Shown: positions 1 through 8,307, counted from the first letter of the stretch. The stretch is 64,000 nt of DNA from Micromonospora sp. NBC_00421 (GCF_036017915.1 NZ_CP107929.1:6933001-6997000); one strand, 5' to 3'. Notes: generated by a model not told the origin, from the sequence alone. A program made the numbers and translations.

Positions 1-143
1 TGCAGGCACTGGTCGGTCACGGAGCAGCGCCGGCAGACGGCCTTGGCCTGCTCGACCTGAAGAACCGCCGGGCCGGACGTCCCGATCGGGAAGAACAGCT
101 CCGGGTCCTCGTCGCGGCAGATGGCATTGTGACGCCAGTCCAT
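1..143 (-). CDS. whiB1: WhiB-family iron-sulfur regulator (WhiB1/WblE-like), 5' part only
   Basis: Only the first 48 residues are inside the window; the gene runs off the left edge. The start MDWRHNAICRDEDPELFFPI is the hallmark of the WblE/WhiB1 branch. Cys9, Cys37, Cys40 and Cys46 give the family pattern C...C-x2-C-x5-C that holds a [4Fe-4S] cluster; the C-terminal G[VI]WGG turn and basic tail lie outside. Family members are redox/NO-sensitive transcription factors that bind the primary sigma factor. The ATG at 143 is preceded by a GAGGAG ribosome site. A CRP-type palindrome lies about 260 bp upstream. The symbol is by resemblance to the mycobacterial gene; paralogue identity should be checked on the full protein. 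Confidence 0.9.
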   Translation of the reverse strand, partial: MDWRHNAICRDEDPELFFPIGTSGPAVLQVEQAKAVCRRCSVTDQCL

Positions 144-586
144 GGCGGCAACACTCCTCATTCTGGATGGGCGGAAGATAACGCTCGTGCTTTTCTTATA
201 TCCGTCCGCAGTGCCGGTCGTGACGGTTCGCGTACGACTATTCGGCATTGCGTGAGCAGACTCGTTCAGCGCCTGGGCCTGCTGGAACCGCTCAAGCGGT
301 CGAGCATATCCAGGCAATGTCTCGGTAACTCAAGTTCGCTTGTGAATACTTTCACGAACAAACGCGATGTCAAGGGTGACGCTCGGAAAAACTCCGCTCG
401 GTGAGCAAGCTCACGACCCTTTTGTCCGGTTTTCAGGCTTCCCCGGTTACCCGGCGTACCACAGTCGAGGATCAATATAGTACAGTCCGCGTGACAATGC
501 TGACATTTCCGGCACTACCTCCTCGGTGTGGCGGCCACCGCGCCGTGCGGTGTCCCGACCGCTCGACCTAGGGCGTTACCCGAGAC
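144..586. other. Intergenic region upstream of whiB
   Basis: This 443-bp stretch is less GC-rich than its surroundings and shows no convincing gene: short open frames on either strand lack family signatures and good ribosome sites. It should hold the whiB promoter and a long leader, and the 3' end of the lipid-kinase transcript. Visible structure: a perfect 14-bp palindrome ACCGCTCAAGCGGT at 287-300 and a CRP-type palindrome at 401-414. Confidence 0.6.
401..414. promoter_or_regulatory. Candidate CRP/GlxR-type operator for whiB
   Basis: The sequence GTGAGCAAGCTCAC is a perfect palindrome that fits GTGA-N6-TCAC, the core of the CRP consensus. CRP control of whiB1 is established in Mycobacterium tuberculosis, so a matching site in front of a whiB1-like gene is plausible. 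The distance of about 260 bp to the start codon requires a long leader or upstream promoter, which I cannot confirm. Confidence 0.5.
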
Positions 587-1537
587 CTAACAGATTACTC
601 TCAGTGCGCCGGAAACGGAGGAAAATCTGACCTTGTGTCGCTCGCCGAGGTAGTCGCCGTCCAGCTGGAAGGCCTGTGGACGGGCCGAGACCAGGGTGAA
701 CTCGTCCACGTCGTGCAGCCGGAGCACCTGCTTGCCGCGCGGATCGGGGTGTCGGGACAGGAACTGCGTCACCGTCCGTGTGGTGCTGGCGACGCGCAGC
801 TGACGAAGCGCCATCACGTCCAGCCCGAGATCGAACGACGCCTCCGGGTTCGGGTTGATCTCCCGCTCGCCCAGGTACGTCCACGGCGCGGTGTTCTGGA
901 TGATCACCGTGCCCAGCTCGCCCTCGGCCGGCTCTCCCGGCCGCTCCAGGCTGATCGCCGGGTGCCGCCGGTCCGAACTGAGGAAGTAGTGACTCAGGGT
1001 GGAGCGGAAGTAGAGCGACGGTGAGGACACCCGCCCCCGCCGCCGGGCCTGCTCCACCCGGTGGATCACCGCCGCGTCCAGGCCGAAGCCGGCACAGAAG
1101 GTGAAGTAGCGGTCGTCGGCCAGGCCCAGCCCGATCGTCCGGGACCGGCCGAGCCGCAGCCCCTCCAGGATCATGCTGGTGCCGTCCGCCCACTCCCGGG
1201 GCAATCCGAGGGCACGGGCGAAGACGTTCGTCGAACCACCCGGCACGGTGGCCAGCGCCGGCAACCGCTCCGCCGGGGAGCCGCCGGTACGGATCGTCGG
1301 CGGCTCGGCGGTCATCAGTCCGTTGACCACCTCGTTGACCGTGCCGTCGCCACCGAGCGTGACCACCAGGTCGACGCCCTCCTGGGCGGCCTCCCGGGCC
1401 AGGTCGGTGGCGTGACCCCTGCGCCGGGTGTACCGCACCGACAGGTCTACTTGGCTGCGCAGTGCCCGGACCAGCACGTCCCGGCTGCGTTCACTGGTGG
1501 TGGTGGCCTTCGGATTGACCACCAGGACGGCCCGCAT
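587..1537 (-). CDS. Diacylglycerol/lipid kinase family protein (DgkB/YegS type)
   Basis: This 316-residue protein is a soluble, membrane-associated ATP-dependent lipid kinase of the DAGK catalytic family. It shows the nucleotide-binding motif GGDGTVNEVVNG at residues 62-73 and the following PGGSTNVFARALGLP segment, both diagnostic. The likely substrate is diacylglycerol recycled from phospholipid turnover, but sphingosine- or other lipid-kinase activity cannot be excluded from sequence. The ATG at 1537 is preferred; an in-frame GTG nine bases upstream (1546) is an alternative and neither has a strong ribosome site. The gene ends in front of the whiB upstream region and is divergent from the small membrane gene at 1571. 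Confidence 0.85.
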   Translation of the reverse strand: MRAVLVVNPKATTTSERSRDVLVRALRSQVDLSVRYTRRRGHATDLAREAAQEGVDLVVTLGGDGTVNEVVNGLMTAEPPTIRTGGSPAERLPALATVPGGSTNVFARALGLPREWADGTSMILEGLRLGRSRTIGLGLADDRYFTFCAGFGLDAAVIHRVEQARRRGRVSSPSLYFRSTLSHYFLSSDRRHPAISLERPGEPAEGELGTVIIQNTAPWTYLGEREINPNPEASFDLGLDVMALRQLRVASTTRTVTQFLSRHPDPRGKQVLRLHDVDEFTLVSARPQAFQLDGDYLGERHKVRFSSVSGALRVIC

Positions 1538-1570
1538 GGGCGGCACTTTACGTGATCGGGCGGGGGTATC

Positions 1571-1969
1571 GTGGCCCGCGTGACGATCGACTCCGCGCCG
1601 GTTCCCGACACTCTGCGCTGGGCGGTACGCCTGCTGCGGGCCGAGGCGGTCGCCCTCGCGCTGATCTCCGGATGGTTGGTCTGGGCCGACCTGACCGCCA
1701 CCAGGACCGACCTGGTCTCGGCACTCTTCGTGACCGGGTTCGCCGTCGCCGGCGCCGTCGCGCTCTGGGCGTTGGGCGGGGCGTTGGCCCGCCGCCGGGC
1801 CGGTGCCCGCGCCCCGGCGATGGTGCTGGAGCTGATGCTGCTGCCGGTCGGCTGGTTCATGATCGGCGGCGGGCTGGGCTGGCTCGGCGTACCGCTGATG
1901 GCGCTCGGCCTCGGCGTCTGCGCACTGCTGGTCAGCCCGCCCACCACGAAGGCCCTGGGCTTCGGCTGA
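1571..1969 (+). CDS. Small integral membrane protein
   Basis: A 132-residue hydrophobic protein with about four predicted membrane helices (about residues 24-42, 48-70, 84-104 and 108-124), the second and third separated by a basic ARRRAGARAP loop, then a short polar tail. I do not recognise a named family. The GTG at 1571 follows GGGCGGGGG at good spacing; a second in-frame GTG at 1580 would give MTIDSAP as N-terminus and is equally possible. It is divergent from the lipid kinase with fewer than 35 bp between start codons, so the two probably share a promoter region. No function is assigned. Confidence 0.65.
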   Translation: MARVTIDSAPVPDTLRWAVRLLRAEAVALALISGWLVWADLTATRTDLVSALFVTGFAVAGAVALWALGGALARRRAGARAPAMVLELMLLPVGWFMIGGGLGWLGVPLMALGLGVCALLVSPPTTKALGFG

Positions 1970-2054
1970 GCCACCACCGGCGGACCGGGCCGAGACGCGT
2001 CGGCCGAGACGTCGGCCGTGCCCGCCGGGCGGTGCGGAGCCCGGCAGCGGCGGG

Positions 2055-2459
2055 TCAGTAGCTGGCGGAGCGGCGGGTCAGCAGGGAGATGGTGGCCCGG
2101 CCGTCGGCGGACTCGGCCGCCGCCGCCGTGGTCAGCGCGGTGAGCACCTTCCAGGCGAACGAGGACTCGCCCGGCAGCGCCGCACCGCGCACGATCGGCA
2201 CCGTCACCTCGACGGTCAGCGCGTCCTCGGTGACCGCGAAACGGCACTCCAACTCGGCGTCGCGGGTGGCGATGGCGAGCAGCATCGCGCACGCCTCGTC
2301 CACCGCGATGCGCAGGTCCTCGATCTCGTCGAGGGCGAACTGGAGGCGGGCCGCGAGCCCCGCCGTGGCGGTGCGCAGCACGCCCAGGTAGCCGCCGTCG
2401 GCGGGCACGGTGAGGTGCACGACGTCGTCGGTCGCTGGCTGGCCGGTCAGTTGAGTCAC
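2055..2459 (-). CDS. Anti-sigma regulatory factor, RsbW/UsfX-like ATPase
   Basis: A 134-residue GHKL-type ATPase-fold protein resembling the anti-SigF factor UsfX/RsbW of mycobacteria: it carries DLRIAVDEACAMLL near residues 48-61 and SSFAWKVLTAL near 99-109, matching the family's DLRLAVDEVC and GSFSWHVLTAL segments. As in UsfX, the canonical N-box Asn is not present. Such proteins sequester an alternative sigma factor until a partner antagonist releases it. It is the last gene of a sodN - GNAT - rsbW-like operon, with its GTG start overlapping the GNAT stop (GTGA). No sigma-factor gene sits next to it, so its target is elsewhere in the genome. Confidence 0.8.
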   Translation of the reverse strand: MTQLTGQPATDDVVHLTVPADGGYLGVLRTATAGLAARLQFALDEIEDLRIAVDEACAMLLAIATRDAELECRFAVTEDALTVEVTVPIVRGAALPGESSFAWKVLTALTTAAAAESADGRATISLLTRRSASY

Positions 2460-3013
2460 GCCTCATCCCCCCGGTCCGGGACTCTACCCGGCCGGGCTCG
2501 GGCGTGCGTGGTCGACGTCACCCCAAGGCTCGCAAGAGCGTGTAGGGCCGTTCCACTGAGCCGGTAGGGAACCCACTCGGACATCGGTTCGGCCCCGATC
2601 GAGGCGTAGAAGTGGGCGGCCGGGTTCCAGTCGAGCATCCACCACTCCAGCCGCTGGTAGCCGCGCTCCACACAGACCGCGGCGAGCGTGGCGAGCAGCG
2701 CCCGGCCGGCCCCGGTGCCCCGGTGGGTCGGCCGGACGTACAGGTCCTCCAGGTAGATGCCGTGCACGCCGGCCCAGGTGGAGAAGTTGAGGAACCACAG
2801 CGCGAAGCCGACGGGGACGTCGTCGTCCACCGCGACATGACCGAACAGGGTCGGGGCCGGGCCGAACAGGGCATCGTCGAGCTGCGCCGTGGTGAGCAGG
2901 CACTGATCGGCGGCCCGCTCGTAGTCGGCCAGCTCGTGCACCATCGCGACGACGGCCGGCACGTCCTGTGGACGTGCCGGCCGGATCGTCGGTGCCGTGA
3001 CGGGCAGGGTCAC
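2456..3013 (-). CDS. GNAT family N-acetyltransferase
   Basis: A 185-residue GNAT-fold acyl-CoA-dependent transferase. The N-terminal TIRPARPQDVPAVVAMVHELA is the typical strand-helix opening, followed by the central YLEDLYVRPTHRGTGAGRALL, whose R-x-x-G-x-G/A loop binds the CoA pyrophosphate, then FYASIGA near the C-terminus. It resembles diamine/spermidine-type acetyltransferases (the WFLNFSTW and GIYLEDLYV segments), but the substrate is not fixed by sequence. The GTG start at 3013 overlaps the sodN stop as GTGA, and its own stop overlaps the next start, so all three genes are translationally coupled. That places it in an oxidative-stress operon. Confidence 0.85.
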   Translation of the reverse strand: MTLPVTAPTIRPARPQDVPAVVAMVHELADYERAADQCLLTTAQLDDALFGPAPTLFGHVAVDDDVPVGFALWFLNFSTWAGVHGIYLEDLYVRPTHRGTGAGRALLATLAAVCVERGYQRLEWWMLDWNPAAHFYASIGAEPMSEWVPYRLSGTALHALASLGVTSTTHARARPGRVPDRGDEA

Positions 3014-3414
3014 GCCTGCTTGGTCTCCCAGAAGATCTTGGAGATCTCGTCGATCTTCTGGAGCAGTTCGTCGGCCTTGGCCGGGTCGGTCGCACCCTTG
3101 GCGCCGGCCGCGCCGGCCGCCTTGGTTGCCTCGTTGAACAATTGGTGCAGGTGCGGGTACTTCTCGAAGTGCGCCGGCTTGAAGTAGTCGGTCCAGAGCA
3201 CCCACAGGTGGTGCTTGACCAGATCGGCGCGCTGCTCCTTGATCAGGATCGCCCGGGTGCGGAACTCCGGGTCGGTGTTCGCCTGGTACTTCTCGCAGAT
3301 CATTTTGACCGACTCGGCCTCGATGCGGGCCTGCGCCGGGTCGTACACGCCGCACGGCAGGTCGCAGTGCGCGCTGGCGGTCACACGGGGCGAGAGGATG
3401 CGGGGAAGTCGCAT
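3010..3414 (-). CDS. sodN: Nickel superoxide dismutase precursor
   Basis: A 134-residue precursor of the cytoplasmic Ni-SOD, which dismutates superoxide. Residues 1-15 (MRLPRILSPRVTASA) form the cleavable propeptide; the mature protein begins with His16-Cys17-Asp-Leu-Pro-Cys21-Gly-Val-Tyr, the nickel hook in which the freed His N-terminus and the two Cys ligate Ni. The rest is the expected four-helix bundle. I chose ATG 3414 because it has GGAGG six bases upstream and gives the standard propeptide length; longer in-frame starts exist but break this. The maturation protease gene sodX is divergent 84 bp away, and GNAT and anti-sigma genes follow in the same operon. Confidence 0.97.
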   Translation of the reverse strand: MRLPRILSPRVTASAHCDLPCGVYDPAQARIEAESVKMICEKYQANTDPEFRTRAILIKEQRADLVKHHLWVLWTDYFKPAHFEKYPHLHQLFNEATKAAGAAGAKGATDPAKADELLQKIDEISKIFWETKQA

Positions 3415-3498
3415 CAGGGTCCTCCATGGGAAGTTTGCGATGATCCGAGACGACACTACTCCTGAGGACGTCCCCGGCAGGGGCGGAGGGGAAACCTC

Positions 3499-3849
3499 GT
3501 GACGGTCGGCGGGTCCAGTCCCACCCCACGGCTGCCCGCCCCGCTCACCGCCGTGGGCGTGAGCGGGCCGTCCATGTCACCGACGCTGCGGCACGGCGAC
3601 GCCGTCCTGGTCCGTCGGGGCGGTCGGCCGGTCCGTCCCGGGGACGTGGTGGTGGCCGTCTTCCGGAGCCGGCCGGACCTGCTGGTGGTCAAGCGTGCCG
3701 TCCGCCGCCAGGACGACGGTTGGTGGCTGCGCGGTGACAACGAGTTAGTCACCGACGACTCCCGGGTGTACGGGGTGGCCGACGTGCTGGGTCGGGTGCT
3801 GTTCCGCTACTGGCCCCGCCCCGGTCGGTTGACGCCGAAACCGATATGA
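3499..3849 (+). CDS. sodX: Nickel superoxide dismutase maturation protease (SodX)
   Basis: A 116-residue S26/S24-type peptidase related to signal peptidase I but without an N-terminal membrane anchor. The catalytic Ser25 lies in GPSMSPTL and the general-base Lys65 in LLVVKRAV, followed by the conserved GDN box at 79-81. SodX-type proteases remove the sodN propeptide so that the free His can bind nickel. Divergent pairing with sodN, separated by 84 bp, is the classical arrangement and supports the call more strongly than sequence alone. The GTG start follows a GGAGGGG ribosome site. Both divergent promoters must lie in 3415-3498, where a nickel-responsive operator would be expected. Confidence 0.93.
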   Translation: MTVGGSSPTPRLPAPLTAVGVSGPSMSPTLRHGDAVLVRRGGRPVRPGDVVVAVFRSRPDLLVVKRAVRRQDDGWWLRGDNELVTDDSRVYGVADVLGRVLFRYWPRPGRLTPKPI

Positions 3850-3990
3850 CCCTCCTCACATGCGGCCGAGGAGCGGCTGACTATGCTCGGGGGTGTTCGG
3901 GTGACCCCCCGCATCGCGTGTCGCCGCTCCGCCTCACCTCGCGCCCTCGCGCCGGCCGCTCCGTCTGCTTCGACAGATCCTGGAGTCACC

Positions 3991-5169
3991 ATGTCTGCAT
4001 CCACCGTGGATCCCGCTGATCCCGTCTTCCGGTTGCACCTCGGCGGCAAGCTGGCCGTCGCCTCGACCGTCCCGCTGACCAGCCGGGAGGACCTCTCCCT
4101 CGCGTACACCCCGGGGGTGGCCCGGGTGTGCGAGGCGATCGCCGCCGACCCGGCCCTGGTCGACGACTACACCTGGGTGTCGCACGTCGTCGCGGTCGTC
4201 ACCGACGGCTCCGCCGTGCTCGGGCTCGGCAACATCGGCCCGCGCGCGGCGCTGCCGGTGATGGAGGGCAAGGCGGTGCTGTTCAAGCAGTTCGCCGGGG
4301 TGGACGCGGTGCCGATCTGCCTGGACACCCAGGACGTCGACGAGATCGTGGCGACCGTGCGGGCCCTCGCCCCGTCGTTCGGCGGGATCAACCTGGAGGA
4401 CATCAGCGCGCCGCGCTGCTTCGAGGTGGAACGGCGGCTCGACGAGGCGCTGCCCATCCCGGTCTTCCACGACGACCAGCACGGCACCGCCATCGTGGTG
4501 CTGGCCGCGTTGCGCAACGCGGCGACCCTGCTCCACCGCAAGCTCGGTGACCTGCGGGTGACGGTGAGCGGGGCCGGCGCCGCCGGGATCGCGGTCACCC
4601 ACATGCTGGTCGCCGGGGGAGTGGATCCCGAGCAGGTGGTGGTCTGCGACTCCCGGGGCGTCATCGGCCGGCACCGGCCCGATCTGACCGAGACCAAGGC
4701 GCACCTCGCCGAGACCACCAACGCCGAGGGCCGCCGGGGCGACGTCACCGAGGCGCTGCGCGGCGCGGACGTGCTGATCGGCGTCTCCGGCGGCCGGATT
4801 CCCGAGGCGGCGGTCGCCGGCATGGCCCCCGGCGGCATCGTCTTCGCGCTGGCCAACCCCCAGCCCGAGGTGGACCCCGAGGTGGCTGCCCGGCACGCGG
4901 CGGTGGTCGCCACCGGGCGCAGCGACTACCCCAACCAGATCAACAACGTGCTCGCCTTCCCCGGGGTGTTCCGGGGTGCGCTGGACGCGCGGGCCACCCG
5001 GATCACCGACGGGATGAAGGTGGCCGCCGCCGACGCGATCGCCCGGGTGGTCGACGGGTCGCTCAGCGCGGACGCCATCGTGCCCTCCCCGCTCGACCCC
5101 CGGGTCGCCCCGGCGGTGGCGGCGGCGGTCGCCGAGGCGGCCCGCCACGATGGCGTCGCCCGCGCCTGA
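3991..5169 (+). CDS. NAD(P)-dependent malic enzyme
   Basis: A 392-residue malate dehydrogenase (oxaloacetate-decarboxylating) that turns malate into pyruvate and CO2, feeding gluconeogenesis or NADPH supply. Evidence: N-terminal malic domain with [16 protein letters not shown], the metal/substrate segment [16 protein letters not shown], the signature [12 protein letters not shown], and a Rossmann motif GAGAAGIA in the C-terminal NAD-binding domain, ending with the conserved [20 protein letters not shown]. The length matches the short bacterial form without a phosphotransacetylase tail. ATG 3991 has GGAG at -9 and starts just before the conserved [11 protein letters not shown]; upstream in-frame starts add only a low-complexity leader. 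NAD versus NADP preference is not determined. Confidence 0.93.
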   Translation: MSASTVDPADPVFRLHLGGKLAVASTVPLTSREDLSLAYTPGVARVCEAIAADPALVDDYTWVSHVVAVVTDGSAVLGLGNIGPRAALPVMEGKAVLFKQFAGVDAVPICLDTQDVDEIVATVRALAPSFGGINLEDISAPRCFEVERRLDEALPIPVFHDDQHGTAIVVLAALRNAATLLHRKLGDLRVTVSGAGAAGIAVTHMLVAGGVDPEQVVVCDSRGVIGRHRPDLTETKAHLAETTNAEGRRGDVTEALRGADVLIGVSGGRIPEAAVAGMAPGGIVFALANPQPEVDPEVAARHAAVVATGRSDYPNQINNVLAFPGVFRGALDARATRITDGMKVAAADAIARVVDGSLSADAIVPSPLDPRVAPAVAAAVAEAARHDGVARA

Positions 5170-5179
5170 GCCGACGCGC

Positions 5180-5205
5180 GGCGCACCGCCGACCAGCGGT
5201 GCGCC
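5180..5205. terminator. Hairpin after malic enzyme
   Basis: A perfect 10-bp stem, GGCGCACCGC and GCGGTGCGCC, around a 6-nt loop (5190-5195) begins 11 bp after the malic-enzyme stop. There is no U-tract, as is common for actinobacterial terminators. Confidence 0.6.
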
Positions 5206-5291
5206 ACCCGCGCCTGCCGGCGGCGTGCGCGGGCGGAACAGGCCGGGCCGGACCCTTCGTGAACGATCGTCGCGCTGTTACGGTGCGGATC

Positions 5292-6245
5292 ATGCGTGCC
5301 GCCTATGCCTCCCGGTTCGACGCCGACAACCCGCTCGCCGCGCTCACCGTCGGCGACCGTCCCGAGCCCGCCCACCCGGAGGACGACTGGGTGACCGTGC
5401 AGGTCAGGGCCAGCTCGCTCAACCACCACGACCTGTGGTCGCTCAAGGGGGTCGGGCTCGCCGACGCTCAGCTGCCGATGATCCTCGGCTGTGACGCGGT
5501 CGGCACCGACCCGGACGGCAACGAGGTGGTCGTCTACTCGGTGCTGCCCACCCCCGGCGACCCGCGCGGCGTCTCCATCCTCTCCGAGCACTACCAGGGC
5601 ACCCTCGCCGAGCGAGTGGCGGTACCCCGGGCGAACCTGTTGCCGCTGCCGAGCGGCCTGTCGGCGACCGACGCGGCCTGCCTGCCGACCGCCTGGCTCA
5701 CCGCCTGGCGGATGCTCACCACCCGGGGCCGGGTCGCCGACGGCGAGTCGGTGCTGGTGCAGGGGGCCGGTGGCGGCGTCGCCACCGCGGCGGTCGCGCT
5801 GGGCGTGGCGCTCGGCAAACGGGTGTACGCCACCAGCCGCGACGCCGGCAAGCGGGAACGCATCGCCGCGCTGGGGGCGACCGCGCTGGAACCCGGTGCC
5901 CGGCTGCCGGAGCGGGTCGACGTGGTGGTCGAAACTGTCGGCGCGGCCACCTTCGACCACTCGTTGAAGTCGGCCGCCCCGATGGCCCGGATCGTGGTCG
6001 CCGGCGCGACCTCCGGCCACCTGCCGGCGGTGAACCTGCGCCGGGTCTTCGCCATGCAGCTGGAGATCCTCGGCACCTCGATGGGCACCCCGGACGAGCT
6101 GACCGAGCTGCTCGCCTTCTGCGCCGAGCACGAGGTACGCCCGGTGGTGGACAGCGTGGTCCCGTTCAGCCGGGTGGCCGACGCCTTCGCCCGGCTGCAC
6201 TCCGACGAGGTCTTCGGCAAGGTCGTCGTCGACCACACCAGCTGA
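5292..6245 (+). CDS. Zinc-type alcohol dehydrogenase-like/quinone oxidoreductase family protein
   Basis: A 317-residue MDR-superfamily oxidoreductase. The GroES-like N-terminal half contains SSLNHHDLWSLKG and GCDAVGTDPDGNEVVVY; the Rossmann half has the variant dinucleotide loop VQGAGGGVATAAVALG and the downstream GASFDH-like GAATFDHSLK. No Cys cluster for structural zinc and no catalytic zinc Cys is visible, which fits the quinone-reductase/enoyl-reductase side of the family; NADPH is the likely cofactor. The ATG at 5292 is chosen because MRAAYASRFD is the typical start; the ribosome site is weak (GTGCGGATC). It stands alone after the malic-enzyme terminator. The substrate is unknown. Confidence 0.82.
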   Translation: MRAAYASRFDADNPLAALTVGDRPEPAHPEDDWVTVQVRASSLNHHDLWSLKGVGLADAQLPMILGCDAVGTDPDGNEVVVYSVLPTPGDPRGVSILSEHYQGTLAERVAVPRANLLPLPSGLSATDAACLPTAWLTAWRMLTTRGRVADGESVLVQGAGGGVATAAVALGVALGKRVYATSRDAGKRERIAALGATALEPGARLPERVDVVVETVGAATFDHSLKSAAPMARIVVAGATSGHLPAVNLRRVFAMQLEILGTSMGTPDELTELLAFCAEHEVRPVVDSVVPFSRVADAFARLHSDEVFGKVVVDHTS

Positions 6246-6317
6246 CAGTCGTACCCGGCCTGGTCGGGACTGCCGGGCGGGTCGACCGGGCGGGTCGGGC
6301 GGCGACGGTGGGAGCGC

Positions 6318-7280
6318 TCAGAGTCGGTCGTCGAGGGTGGCGACGTCGCCCCGGGCGGCCGAGGCGGGGAGCCGGCCCTTGGCGGCCCGGTCGCCGTAGA
6401 GGGTCCAGCGGAGGAACTCGATCGTGGTGTCGGAGACCACCCGCAGGGCCGGGCCGTCACCGAGCAGCGCCCGACCGTGGTCGCCCCGGGGCAGGCTGAG
6501 CATCGCCTTGGGCCAGGGCACCGCGTCGAAGACGGCCTTGCCGGCGGCGTAGTCGACCACCTCGTCGGCCTGACCGTGCACGAAGAGCTGCGGGGCGGCG
6601 GCCCCGGCGAAGGCGGTGCCCACGCCCAGCCCGGTCCCGGCGAAGACCACCCCGGCGTCGAGCCGTTCGTCCCGGCCGGTGGTGAACAGGCCGATGGTGG
6701 TCACCCCGCCGGCCGAGTGCCCGGCCGCCGCCACCCGGTCGGTTGCCAGCCGGCCGCGCAGCGGGTCACCGGCCTTCGCGTCCAGCGCCAGCACCTTGTC
6801 CAGCACGTACGACACGTCGGCGGGCTGGTTGAGCACGTCGAGGACGCTGCCGTCGCCGCCCTTGCCGGTGTGCGGGAAGGTCGGTGCGGCCACCACGAAA
6901 CCGGCCGCCGCCCAGCGGGTCAGCAGCACCTGGTAGTCGACGGGTCGCCCGTCGAGGCCGTGGCTGAACGCCACCACCGGGAACCGCCCTGTCGCCGCCG
7001 TCGCGTCGCGTCGCGCCGCCTCACCGGCGGTGCCCCGGGCCGGGTACCAGAGGGTCACCGGCAGCGGGCGGTCGCCACCCCGGTTCAGCTTCAGCTGTCG
7101 TACGCCGACCGCGAACGCCTCGGCCGGCGCGGTCCCGGCGGGAACGCGCGGTGCCGGCGTGGTGGCCTTCGGCGGCTCCGGCGGGGCCTCGGTGCGGGCG
7201 GGAGCCTGGGCCGAGCAGCCGACGAGGCCGGTGGCGAGCAGCGCGGTGGTCAGCAGGACCGGGGTACGGCGACGGAACAT
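6318..7280 (-). CDS. Secreted lipoprotein alpha/beta hydrolase (dienelactone hydrolase/PAF-AH-like esterase)
   Basis: A 320-residue predicted lipoprotein: basic MFRRR, hydrophobic h-region and lipobox LVGC with lipidated Cys22, followed by a Thr/Pro-rich linker. The catalytic domain begins at RPLPVTLWYPARG, has the oxyanion segment FSHGLDGRP and the nucleophile elbow GHSAGG, with the acid (QADEVVD) and His (GDHGRA) further on. The fold matches platelet-activating-factor acetylhydrolase/chlorophyllase-like secreted esterases; the substrate is unknown. The neighbour at 7411-8307 is a clear paralogue with the same motifs in the same order, so the pair arose by tandem duplication. Confidence 0.83.
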   Translation of the reverse strand: MFRRRTPVLLTTALLATGLVGCSAQAPARTEAPPEPPKATTPAPRVPAGTAPAEAFAVGVRQLKLNRGGDRPLPVTLWYPARGTAGEAARRDATAATGRFPVVAFSHGLDGRPVDYQVLLTRWAAAGFVVAAPTFPHTGKGGDGSVLDVLNQPADVSYVLDKVLALDAKAGDPLRGRLATDRVAAAGHSAGGVTTIGLFTTGRDERLDAGVVFAGTGLGVGTAFAGAAAPQLFVHGQADEVVDYAAGKAVFDAVPWPKAMLSLPRGDHGRALLGDGPALRVVSDTTIEFLRWTLYGDRAAKGRLPASAARGDVATLDDRL

Positions 7281-7410
7281 GAACCCGATTGTGCCCTGCT
7301 GGTCGGGCTACCCGGCCGGCTACGGCCCGTCGCACCCCCGGTGGACGTCCTCGTCACGGCCCGTGGACGTCTTCGTCGCGGCCCGGTGGACGCCCGCGTC
7401 GGGGCGGCGG

Positions 7411-8307
7411 TCACCGTCCGTCGTCGGTCAACCGGTCGTCGAAGGTGGTGACGCCGGGGCGGGCGGCGTCGGTACGCAGCCGGCGGCCGGCGTCCCGGTC
7501 GTCGTAGAGGGTCCAGCGCAGGAAGTCGGTGGTGGTGGCGAGGAACTCGTCGAAGCCGGGCCGGCCCGGGATCAGGTAGTCGCCGTGGCCCTGCCCGAGC
7601 AGACTCAGGAACGCCTTCGGGCCGGTCGCCCGCTGGTAACCGGCCTGACCGACGGTCAACGGCACCACCGGGTCGGCGGTGCCGTGCACGAAGAGCAGCG
7701 GGGCGGTCGGCCCGGCGAAGGCCCCGGCCAGCCCGCCCCCGGCGATGATCACGCCGGAGCGCAGCCGGGCCGAGTGGCCGGAGGTGAACATGCCTGCGGT
7801 GGTGAACCCGCCCGCCGAGTGGCCCGTCGCGGCGAACCGGCCGACGTCCAGGTGCCCGGCCAACGGGTCACCGGCACGGGCGTTCAGCCGGACCAGGTGC
7901 CGGATCACCCGCCAGGCGTCGGCGGGCTGGTTGCGGACGTCGGCGCGACTGAACCGGGCCGCCCGCCGGCTGGTGTACGGGTAGGTCGGCGCGGCCACCA
8001 CGAACCCGGCGGCGGCCCACCGGGTGGCCAGCGCGGCGTGCAACTCGGGCAGGCTGCGCAGGCCGTGGCTGTGCACCACCACCGGGAACCGGCCCGAGGC
8101 GACCCGACCGCGCTCGGTCGGGTACCAGAGCGTCACCGGCAGCGGACGCGGCCCGGACGGGTCGACGGTGAGGGTGCGGACCGCGACCGGCCGGGCCTGG
8201 TCCGGGGCGTGTCGGGCCGGCGGTGGTGCCTCGGTGGCGGCGGTGGCCGGGCCACAACCGGCGAGCAGCGCGGCCAACAGCACGGCGCCCAGCCGTCTCA
8301 CCCCCAT
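7411..8307 (-). CDS. Secreted lipoprotein alpha/beta hydrolase, tandem paralogue
   Basis: A 298-residue lipoprotein with lipobox LAGC (Cys18). Shared segments with the gene at 6318-7280 are RPLPVTLWYPTERG, ATRWAAAGFVVAAPTYP, GHSAGGFTTAGMFTSG (nucleophile Ser in GHSAGG), LFVHGTADPVV and FLRWTLYDDRDAGR near the end, so it is a diverged duplicate with a probably different substrate range. The catalytic His is likely in LGQGHGDYL. It lies 130 bp upstream of its paralogue on the same strand, and the two may be co-transcribed. No ribosome site of note; the start MGVRRLG gives the expected basic n-region. Confidence 0.82.
   Translation of the reverse strand: MGVRRLGAVLLAALLAGCGPATAATEAPPPARHAPDQARPVAVRTLTVDPSGPRPLPVTLWYPTERGRVASGRFPVVVHSHGLRSLPELHAALATRWAAAGFVVAAPTYPYTSRRAARFSRADVRNQPADAWRVIRHLVRLNARAGDPLAGHLDVGRFAATGHSAGGFTTAGMFTSGHSARLRSGVIIAGGGLAGAFAGPTAPLLFVHGTADPVVPLTVGQAGYQRATGPKAFLSLLGQGHGDYLIPGRPGFDEFLATTTDFLRWTLYDDRDAGRRLRTDAARPGVTTFDDRLTDDGR

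Noticed and set aside
129..475. Short open frames in the whiB upstream region
   Set aside because: No ribosome sites, no family features, and the region contains promoter-like and palindromic sequence.
5063..5293. An extra gene between malic enzyme and the oxidoreductase
   Set aside because: The short frames overlap the terminator hairpin and read as Arg-rich low complexity.
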